In this document: positions 56,668 through 64,000 of the stretch, in pieces
How the letters are laid out: each line of letters opens with the position of its first letter
Position numbering within the stretch: position 1 is the first letter of the stretch
Assembly (NCBI GenBank): GCA_023213395.1
Contig: CM041465.1
Location: 122,581,741-122,645,740, forward strand
Reading direction: 5' to 3'
From: Cycas panzhihuaensis
Lineage: Eukaryota; Cycadophyta
DNA length: 64,000 bases
Notes under the pieces: model-generated
Database searches by the model: none
What the model was told of the DNA's origin: nothing
The model's input: only the letters and a program-made list of their open reading frames with translations
Translations under genes and position numbers: made by a program

Positions 56668-58114
56668 TCTATTCTCTCTTTAGTAGTTAGTTGTGAGGTA
56701 GACCAACACACATACAAGTAGACGTTTGAGTTGTTTCTTCCAAGCCAAAAAATAATCACTACCTGACAACTTAATAGTATTAGTAATCACCAGTCACCAT
56801 CTGTAATGCCATGATAATGATGTATCTGGTTCAATAGTGTCCTATCTACCTAGGGGGTTTACTAGTCTAGGATCAAAAGTCTTATAGTGTCTCCTTGTTT
56901 ACAAGCCCTGATATGTTGAGATGGTCCTGTCTAGTGGCATACATTCTCATAGGTGGCAGTTTAGGGCTTTGAAGGCTTGGTCGCCCCCCCTGACATTGTT
57001 AGTCCACCTGTGTTGGATTTATTGCCTAATGATAGATCCTTGTCTAACGAGGCACTTACAACCAAGGTAGTCATCCTCTCTGGGTAGGCAAGTCTCTAAA
57101 ACACCAAGATTAAGATTTAACACCTCAATTTATCGCTCTATACACTTAATGGTGAATTGTCCCCTTGTTTGCTTGGCCAAGTGCATACAACTCACATGTG
57201 TTGAGTGATAATTGTAGGGGTCATAATTGTTTCCCTTGCGGGAATGGAAAAAGGTAAAATGATTAATTTTCATATTAACTTTTTAAATCTTTCAAGTTAA
57301 AATTATGTATTTAATTTTTTAAAGGTAAGATAAAGTGATAAGAGTGACAAAGTACCGAAAACTCATTGAAAAATGACTTAAAATAAGGTAAAAAAAAGGT
57401 GATTTTAAGGAGACTTTAGAAAAGGGAAAAATTAAGAAAGAAATACACCCCAAAATATGACAATGTTTGTAACATAAAGTTATAAAGCATTAGGCTTTCA
57501 AAAAAATAATTTTTTCGTGCGACGATAATGGCGATTTTTTTTTTCATATAATCACTAATATCTGGTAAACAAAGTAGTGAATTGACAAACTAACACTGAA
57601 TCTAGAGTCTCCTCATCCCAACGATGAAATCAAGTGATCATTTATTAGGGTGTTGTTTGCTAGACAAAGAAAGGGATCGATCAAAACCTCCAAATGGGCG
57701 CACAACCAACAACCAAAGAATTGCTCCAAAAAATACGAATTGATCTACGAGCTGAGCAAAGAGATCATGCCACCAATAGATGTCACCTGGTCATATTGGG
57801 AGGCCATGGGAATGAAAAAATGTGAGCTACACAAACATTAAACACAATATGGAGTTGCCTAAACAAAGAGAAGTATGCCAACAGAATGTAGGACAGAAAC
57901 AAACTAAGACAAAAGGCCCACACAACAAAAAAACAACTAAGACGCCACAATAGTGCTATAATGAGCTAAGCCTACAATGAGATGCCACCCACTACAAAGC
58001 TGCCTCTATTACACATAATGCAAAAAATCTGCCACCAATGAAGAGAAAGGATGATACCCACAGGACGATGAGGGTGGAGTGATGAGACAATAACAAAGCA
58101 ATGATTAACAATGG
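56668..58114. other. Unassigned sequence; right part may be a copia leader
   Basis: No recognised protein. 56668-57250 has mixed composition and no motifs; 57250-57640 is A-rich. The sequence just left of the reversed PBS at 58115 should be the leader of the minus-strand element whose LTR is 58128-58741, but no gag is found. Confidence 0.4.
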
Positions 58115-58127
58115 CTTTGATACCAAA
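58115..58127 (-). other. Reversed primer binding site of the 58.1-kb LTR
   Basis: CTTTGATACCAAA on the plus strand, that is TTTGGTATCAAAG on the minus strand, abuts the LTR. Confidence 0.88.
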
Positions 58128-58741
58128 TGAGAGAAGCTGAGATTAACTCTCTTCTCAGTGAGGATCAATAAACACAAAAATTAACCATTCAATTGTTGAA
58201 AGTAGCAAAGGCCTATGAAACCCAAGATCTAGAAGATAATTCACTCTAGTTCTAGAAAGCATGAGAACAAGGCTAACAATGAAAATGAAATGAAAGATGA
58301 GCAAGATCAAAGTACAAAGAGCAAGATGATACCAAATGGGAGGAGATGGAATTGGTCCAATCTCCAAAAGAATGCTAGTTGATTAGCAAACTGATAGCAT
58401 AACAATACAACTCCAACTCTTCATATGAAACATGAGAAGAGGTCTCAATATATAGAGTAACTAAAGAGACCTAACAACATTGGATGTTTGACAAGTGTCA
58501 AACATCCAAGCTACATGCATTGCATGTGTTGCATGTCATGCATGAAGGATGTGTGTCCTTTTGGGCTCTTAAGTGAGAAAAGATGCATGAGGGTCCATTT
58601 GACCCTTTAGTGACAATGTTGTGTCACTAGAAAGAATGTGGGTGTGCACTTTATCACTTAAGTGATAAGTCACCCCATAAAGTACAAATAATGAATGAAA
58701 AAATAAAGTACATACTTAACATGTAAACATAAGGTTTAATA
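58128..58741 (-). repeat. Copia LTR of the Copia-B/D group (minus orientation)
   Basis: Its minus strand matches the Copia-B and Copia-D LTRs from TTAAACCTTATGTTTACATG onward. It has the palindrome TTATCACTTAAGTGATAA (58651-58668), the hairpin (58480-58509) and a TATA-like box near 58448-58453. A PBS on its inner side shows it is a 5' LTR of an element that extended leftwards and is now truncated; it is not a solo LTR. Confidence 0.9.
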
Positions 58742-59443
58742 TCAATAACACATATACATGCTCACTAACACAAGAAATGGAGGGGCAGAAATTAAGTTTG
58801 AGCCCCAAAATAATAATCTCTTTATTAACAGCACACACTGACAGAAATTTTCAAGTGTGTCTCACATATTTGAAAGGTTGCATTGCTCATGCTTAAATAG
58901 ACAAACTGATGGCCTTGATTGATTTGATCCAAAGGACCAAAATCGGTGAGGTAGTTAAAGTCTAACAATCGGCTAAAAATAGCAACATGAGGGTAAAGAG
59001 GTCCATGTGAATTAATTGCACTTTATAACGTTAAGTTATTAAAGTGACCCACATTACATTACATTGAAAATTACATTAAAATGATTAATTAAGGAATCAT
59101 TAATTTTGACAAAAACAACATTAACAAACTAGCTTTGATACAATGTGAGCTATTAAATATTACATCTAACAAGAATGGAGACCTACTTTTACAAGATTAA
59201 CTATCAAACTAACATGAACATTAGATTCGCATTATTGATAAAATCTCAAAGTAAAGTCATCTCTCATAAAATTCCAAAATGCACAACATGTGCATATATA
59301 CAAATTTCAAAAGGAATCTAATTCCTACCTATGTGACACACGATGTGAGAGTTGTAGCCCTTGATGACTCATCACTCATAACAATTTAATAATCCTAAAA
59401 TCTACTAATGTATAAAACTTTAAGGGGAGGCTCATAAACTAAG
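58742..59443. other. AT-rich sequence with one further PBS-like site
   Basis: No coding motif. CTAGCTTTGATACA at 59128-59141, directly followed by TG, resembles a decayed reversed PBS plus LTR start, so another minus-strand LTR might start at 59142. This is weak. Confidence 0.4.
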
Positions 59444-59755
59444 TTATGAACCATAAATAAACATTAACACCAACAATTTCTTCAACAATGAAATGTGAAA
59501 TACATTATGGATTTGAAGGTTTGGGGGTGGAGCTAGCTTGTAGGCTACTTGGCCTATTTGCTCCAAAATTTTGAATGGAGCACAATACCTTGGTGAAAGT
59601 GTTTTGAACTTACCCAAGTTAAGTGAACTATACTTGGGTCTTACTTGGAGGAACACACGATCACCAATATGAAACTCTTTTGCTGTCCTCTTTAGATCCA
59701 CACAACTCTTTTGCCTATTTTGAGCTACTTTTATTTGTTGTTTAATGTTGACCAC
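59444..59755 (-). pseudogene. pol: Gypsy-D integrase C-terminal region
   Basis: Open for 103 codons: INVKQQIKV-type start (VNIKQQIKVAQNRQKSCVDL), then FHIGDRVFLQVRPKYSSLNL, SPRYCAPFKILEQIGQVAYK, and LQIHNVFHISLLKK, the gypsy integrase C-terminal barrel. No chromodomain follows. Confidence 0.9.
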
Positions 59756-59756
59756 C

Positions 59757-60620
59757 TTGCATCAAAACAATGTTAAGACCTTCAATTCAAGCATCAATAC
59801 AAACCCTAAAATCTGCATTCAAATTGAATACAATGAGAATTGGAGCAGTGGTGAGCAATTGCTTCAATAGCTAGGATCTTTCTTCACCCACATCCGTCCA
59901 CACAAATTTGGCCCTCCTCTTTTGCACAGAAGTGATAGAACCTCCAATTCTGAAAAAATTTTCCACATATCTTCAGTAATAACGTATAAGATCCATAAAA
60001 ATTCTCACCTCACATGCATTTTTAGGTGACGGCTGATCTATAATTGCTATGATCTTTTGTGGGGTAATAAAAATATTTTTTTCTAAAATGGCATTACATC
60101 AAATAGTGCACTTTTTTCTTATGGGACTCACATTTACTTAGCTTGGCATACAACTTATGCTCTTTAAATAATTGCAACATGATAAGCAAATGCTCTTCAT
60201 GTTCTTTTTCGGTCTATGAGTAGATGAAGATGTCATCAATTAACACAATGACAAATTTGTCCAAGTATTTTATGAATATGTTGTTTATCAATCACATGAA
60301 TGTGGTAGGTGCATTAGTCAAATCAGATGGCATTACTAAAAGCTCATAATGCCCATACCTTGTCTTAATGGTAATTTTGAATACGTCTTCCTCAATCATA
60401 ATTTGATAGTATCTGGTTCTTAGGTCTATCTTGGTAAACAACCTGGGTCTTTTCATTTGACCAAATAAGTCATCAATTTTGGACAAGGGATATTTGTTCT
60501 TGATTGTGGCTTTAACTATCGAAAATCAATGCACAATCTTAATGTTTCATCTTTCTTCTTTACAAATAGAATGGGTGTTCCCCACGGTGAAACATTAGGC
60601 CTAATGAAACATTTGTAAGT
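59757..60620 (-). pseudogene. pol: Gypsy-D reverse transcriptase and partial RNase H
   Basis: Near 60600-60500 [20 protein letters not shown]; 60486-60292 has [40 protein letters not shown] and [15 protein letters not shown] (usually MPFGLTNAP); near 60260-60225 the active site FVIVLIDDIFIYS with both Asp. Then decayed connection sequence (EVRIFMDLIRYY, near 60000) and TTAPILIVFNLNADF of RNase H (near 59830). Frameshifts and stops throughout. Confidence 0.88.
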
Positions 60621-60900
60621 AAATCTTGCATTTTCATTTTCAATTAAATAAACTTTGGTGTAGTTAAGAAATATGGCGCTTTAGAGAGTAACTTTGCTCT
60701 TGCCACAAAATCAATCAAATAATCTAAATCTCATTTGGGTGAAAACCCTGGTAGCTCATCTAAAAACACATCTTTGATTCCTATACCGTGGGATGATCGT
60801 CAAGATTGGGTCCTTTGAGAGTCCCTTCCTTATTAACATGAGTTGCATAAGCTTGCCATCCTTTTTTCAAACACTTCTTCACCTATGTTATTGAAATCTA

Positions 60901-61146
60901 TTAAATGGTAGTTGGGAGTTTCTTCCCTTGGATGAGTGTAGGTTCATTATTCTCATTGAGACATTCAACCAATCTGTTGTAGCAATCAACCTTGGCACAA
61001 TGCTTTGCCAACAATTCCAAACCAATAATAGCATCATACTCTCCTAATGGAAAATTTTGGAAAGTAGCATAAGTAGACCAAGACTCCCATTCTAATAGAT
61101 AATAAGGTACATATTCAATTACTCTTCTCTTATTACCATTAGCCAT
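60901..61146 (-). pseudogene. pol: Gypsy-D protease C-terminal region
   Basis: The frame reads FPLGEYDAIIGLELLAKHCA and KVDCYNRLVECLNEN, the conserved DxIxGxDWLxxHxAxIDC segment of gypsy proteases with the usual DWL altered to ELL. The active-site Asp segment itself is not recognised. Confidence 0.85.
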
Positions 61147-61312
61147 GCATGCATTTCATTTGCCCTTGTGATTTTGTGTCTTTAGTTTATGCTTCTCTAG
61201 ATTTTGGTATGTAAGACGTTGTGGCTATTTTCTGAATCATTGACTATAGTAAGATCTTGCCCTAAAATTTTGCCTAGTGCTTGCACCATAATAAATTGAT
61301 GATCAACTTGCC

Positions 61313-61350
61313 TTAGGGTTTAGGGTTTAGGGTTTTAGGGTTTAGGGTTT
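61313..61350 (+). repeat. Interstitial plant telomere-like repeat
   Basis: About five units of TTTAGGG: TTAGGGTTTAGGGTTTAGGG, then one unit with an extra T, then one more. It lies between the gag and protease remnants of Gypsy-D, where no element function requires it. Confidence 0.93.
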
Positions 61351-61419
61351 AACATGCATGCAATCTGCCTCTTGCCCTTCATCTACTACTATGGGTTGTA
61401 ACTCCACATTGTGGATTCC

Positions 61420-61740
61420 TCGTCCCATTCTTAGCCTTTATGAATAATTAGTGCCATAATGCCCTAGTTCATTGCATTGGTAGCATATAGTTTCTCTTAG
61501 ATTTCTAGGAGCATTCGCATACAATGAGTTAGGCCTTAGATTGCCTTGTGAGCAGTTAAATCTCTCACTTCTTGGTTAAACTGCAAAGGCTGAGAATTCT
61601 TGCTTGGAGGCCCTTGCCTTTCTAGTAACCCTCATTTCCTACCAACTTGTCTATCTTGTGGCTTCACCCATTAGTTTTCACAACATTTAGCTTTGCAAAT
61701 TGCCTCCTCCAAGGTTCTAAGTTAATGGATTTTTCATTCA
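61420..61740 (-). pseudogene. gag: Gypsy-D gag end with degenerate zinc knuckle
   Basis: The minus strand near 61510-61440 reads ETICYQCNELGHYGTNYS. It follows the CX2CX4H pattern of a retroviral-type zinc knuckle, with the final Cys replaced by Tyr. The sequence further right is basic and broken, as expected for the end of gag. Confidence 0.78.
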
Positions 61741-61752
61741 ATGCGCTAGTAA

Positions 61753-62227
61753 TGTTGGAATATGTAATTTAATCACATATGTAATACTTAATGTTATGAT
61801 GATGGACACATACACAATCTCACCAATCACATACATTGAGATATGTGACATGCACAATTATTCATATAAAAATGTTATTAGTTGAGCTAAAAACTCAAGA
61901 GAAACATTAAACTACTCATGAGTTGAATGGTTATATAAATATGTATACATGCCACTTGAGAACTTCAAAAAGGAGATGTACTTATTCTGACCATAAAGAG
62001 GAGCTCCAAACTCCACCTTCTCCTGTAGTTTTTCCTACACTAGGTTTTCCACATATAAATCTTGTTGTCTCTCTTGTAGTGAATGCTTATGATATTTATT
62101 GATGATGTTTGATTTATTATTTACTTTACATTCATATTTATTCATTATGTGTCCATAACTCATGAGATTATTCAGTCATTATACATGCATGTTATATTCT
62201 ACTGTGTTATGCTCTACATTTATAATA
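61753..62227 (+). repeat. 5' LTR of another plus-strand LTR element
   Basis: Starts TGTTGGAATATG and is followed by a strong PBS (TGGTATCAGAGTT, 62228-62240). TATA-like TTATATAAATATG lies near 61931-61943. It interrupts Gypsy-D. Only about 200 bp of leader remain before the next LTR at 62441. The exact 3' end of the LTR is uncertain by several bases. Confidence 0.8.
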
Positions 62228-62240
62228 TGGTATCAGAGTT
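62228..62240 (+). other. Primer binding site
   Basis: TGGTATCAGAGTT, matching the initiator-Met-tRNA complement at 11 of 12 core positions. Confidence 0.88.
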
Positions 62241-62440
62241 ATAAGTATAAATTCTAACAAGTGAATCTATGGGTTTTACCTTTTTCTCTTTGATGTATGG
62301 CATGTTAGAGAAATAATGTTTTATCTTTTGTATGTATGTATTCTAAAGTTAACTCGAGGGTTATATGTCCAACCCCTCTTTAATATACTGATGACACTTG
62401 GCCTATATGCATAGACCTTCATATGTGCACATGATGTATT

Positions 62441-63010
62441 TGTTAAGAGCTTTATGTTTACATATTAAGTATTATATTTTATAATGTAAAGTTGATGTAC
62501 TTTATGTAAGGATGACTTATCACCTAATGTGATAAAATATACATCCACATTCTTTCTAGTGACATAATGTTGTAACTTAAGAGTCAATGTACTCTCATGT
62601 ACTTTTGTTCACAAAGAGAGCCCAAGGGACACTTGTCCCACATGCAAAGGGCATAACTTGGATGTTTGACACTTGTCAAACATCCAACTGTCCAAGATCC
62701 TCCTTCACTTCTATATAAGGAGGTCAAACCTCATGTATCACATGATGTGAGTGTATATTGTACTATTATGCTACTAGTTTGAATCCAAGTAAATTTTGCT
62801 TATTTTTGAGTAAGGACAAATTCCTACTCCATATTTTGTGTTCATCTTGTGCTTGAATTCATTTGCTTCATGCTTGCTTAGGTGCTCATATTCTTAGCTG
62901 CTTAGTGTAGATGCTAATCATCTCGTTATGCTAATAAACTTCCTTTTCACGAGATCCTAAGTGCTGTGCTCATTATTTATTGGTGTGAAGACTAAATGCC
63001 ATTTTCAACA
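62441..63010 (+). repeat. Copia-B/D-group 5' LTR
   Basis: TGTTAAGAGC...TTTTCAACA, with the same internal order as the Copia-B LTR: an imperfect TTATCAC...GTGATAA palindrome near 62518, the hairpin (62658-62687) and a TATA-like box TTCTATATAAGG near 62709. A PBS follows. The 3' part of the element is not in the window; the leader ends near 63438. Confidence 0.9.
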
Positions 63011-63026
63011 TTTGGTATCAGAGCTT
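63011..63026 (+). other. Primer binding site of the 62.4-kb LTR
   Basis: TTTGGTATCAGAGCTT: a perfect 12-base match to the plant initiator-Met-tRNA complement. Confidence 0.93.
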
Positions 63027-63065
63027 GCTGAAGATGAGTTCTTGACTATTTCATATTTGAAAGTC

Positions 63066-63117
63066 GGATTTCAAATGCTTGGTGATGGCCCTCGCTCTCT
63101 GAAGGCGATCCAAGGCT
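63066..63117 (+). other. Conserved leader motif (62.4-kb element copy)
   Basis: The third copy of the block at 24720-24774 and 39476-39529, with GGTGATGGCCCTCGCTCTCT followed by GAAGGCGATCCAAGGC, about 55 nt after the PBS start. Confidence 0.8.
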
Positions 63118-63438
63118 AAGTTTAGTTCACCTTTCTATAGTTTTTCATTATTTTCAAATATTTACAAGCTGGAAATCAATAGATTTAGTTTCTGATTTTT
63201 TTTTTAGCACGATTTGTACTTGCAGCAAGGGAAATAGGAAAAAAAATCTCTATTTTTCTTCATTTTCTGCACTATAAAAATTACTATTGTAAGATTTTCT
63301 TCATTCTCTCACAAAATCTATACCATCAAAGGCTTATGTTAGAGTATGAGGCATCTGATTTCAAACCCATGAGCAAGGCGACTCACATGGAGTAGAGTAA
63401 GTAAATTTGTAGTCTTTTCCTAATTGAGTGTCATCAAA

Positions 63439-63770
63439 GTTACTTGTAATGAACCATTACACCAAAACCTCAAGGTTTTAGTGAAGAGGCCCCCTCACAA
63501 AGTAGACCATTACCTCCCCACGAGTTGAACGAGCTAGCCCTGCCTAGCCCCGCTTTCACCGGTGTTCATGCGCTCCACAGTCCTCGGTTACGATGGCGTT
63601 TTGCATATCGACGACATTTGGTGCGTCACCCTGCCGCCCCCATAAGCGGCGGCGCCCCCACGAGATTCAAACCTAGGTCTTGGCTCTAATACCACTTGTA
63701 ATGAACCATTACACCAAAACCGCGAGGTGTTAGTGAAAAAGCCCCCCCACAAAGTAGACCATTGCCAATT
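63439..63770 (-). mobile_element. Short element with direct repeats, TRIM-like
   Basis: Two direct repeats of about 72 bp (63439-63510 and 63697-63768, both starting TTGTAATGAACCATTACACC) flank a 186-bp GC-rich interior. At the inner edge of the right repeat is a reversed PBS, GGCTCTAATACCA (63683-63695). Short LTRs, a PBS and no coding sequence fit a terminal-repeat retrotransposon in miniature. Alternatively the right copy is part of a longer LTR that leaves the window. The interior next to the PBS (GATTCAAACCTAGGTC) resembles more of the 3' half of initiator Met tRNA. Confidence 0.6.
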
Positions 63771-64000
63771 GTAATGAACCTATTCCTATAACCATTCAAT
63801 ATAGAGAAATAGAAATAGAAAATGATAGACAAAAGATAAGGAATGAGATGAAGTTCCAAAGAACATTCATTAACATAAGATTACAAATACACAATGATCA
63901 TCCCACTCATACATTACATACATATATATGGGGCTATTAAGGCTACCCATCTCTTAGACTTATGCATGTGGGATAAATTACAATAAGAGTAACATCATAT
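63771..64000. other. AT-rich sequence to the window end
   Basis: No gene or motif seen. It starts with a third partial TGTAATGAACC and may be the continuation of an LTR beyond the window. Confidence 0.4.

Larger units (their letters stand above)
59444..61752 (-). mobile_element. Gypsy-D: truncated minus-strand Ty3/gypsy remnant
   Basis: From right to left on the minus strand: gag zinc knuckle, protease, RT, start of RNase H and the integrase C-terminus. Most of RNase H and the integrase core are missing: RNase H sequence near 59770 runs straight into integrase C-terminal sequence at 59755. The right end is cut by an LTR at 61753. I could not identify its own LTRs. Confidence 0.87.

Noticed and set aside
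58128-58741. Solo LTR
   Set aside because: A PBS directly adjoins its inner side and no TSD flanks it, so it is a truncated 5' LTR rather than a product of LTR-LTR recombination.
1-64000. CRISPR array, bacterial operon, prophage or organelle insert
   Set aside because: No regularly spaced repeats with unique spacers, no ribosome-binding-site-led gene clusters and no plastid or mitochondrial genes recognised; the tandem repeats present are simple or two-copy.

Overview
The window is plant nuclear DNA: AT-rich, full of nested, decaying LTR retrotransposons, with one recognisable host gene. The evidence for a plant is a three-exon stretch encoding the C-terminal part of a plant-type glutathione synthetase (GSH2) with GT-AG introns, initiator-Met-tRNA primer binding sites (TGGTATCAGAGC type) beside every recognisable LTR, Ty1/copia and chromodomain Ty3/gypsy elements, and a short (TTTAGGG)n tract. 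A large-genome seed plant, perhaps a gymnosperm, is my inference. There is no bacterial or organellar sequence, no CRISPR array and no tRNA or rRNA gene that I can see.

Layout. 1-7.8 kb: AT-rich sequence without recognisable genes; a less AT-rich island at about 2.0-2.8 kb has intron-like signals on the minus strand. 7837-14599: Copia-A, a fossil element with both LTRs and a perfect 5-bp target-site duplication (TSD). 14.6-21.1 kb: a low-copy island with the end of GSH2 (16742-17565, minus) and two fold-back elements flanked by 9- and 10-bp direct repeats. 21132-23541: Gypsy-A, an internally deleted chromovirus (minus). 24121-37669: Copia-B (plus, TSD CTATG), whose leader is split by Copia-C (25021-31432, minus). 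38852-46496: Copia-D (plus, TSD AAAAC), which landed at the 5' end of Gypsy-C. 47347-52865: Gypsy-B (plus, TSD GATGG), a chromovirus inserted inside the gag gene of Gypsy-C; Gypsy-C gag and pol resume in frame at 52871 and run to about 56.57 kb. 58128-58741: a copia LTR with PBS (minus). 59.4-61.75 kb: Gypsy-D, a minus-strand gypsy remnant with an interstitial telomere-like tract. 61.75-63.4 kb: two plus-strand LTRs, each followed by a PBS. 63.4-64 kb: a short repeated element resembling a TRIM.

How the parts fit. Every retroelement protein set is interrupted by stops, frameshifts or lost catalytic residues, so none looks able to move by itself. Copia-B, Copia-D and the LTRs at 58.1 and 62.4 kb form one related group. 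They share two strong palindromes in the U3 part of the LTR, one at constant spacing upstream of the TATA box. Where the leader is present they also share a roughly 50-nt motif after the PBS. Copia-A, B and D share a second block just before gag. These conserved non-coding signals, the reconstructed nesting order and the GSH2 island with its fold-back elements are the most informative content. I found no evidence of a new defence, metabolic or regulatory system.
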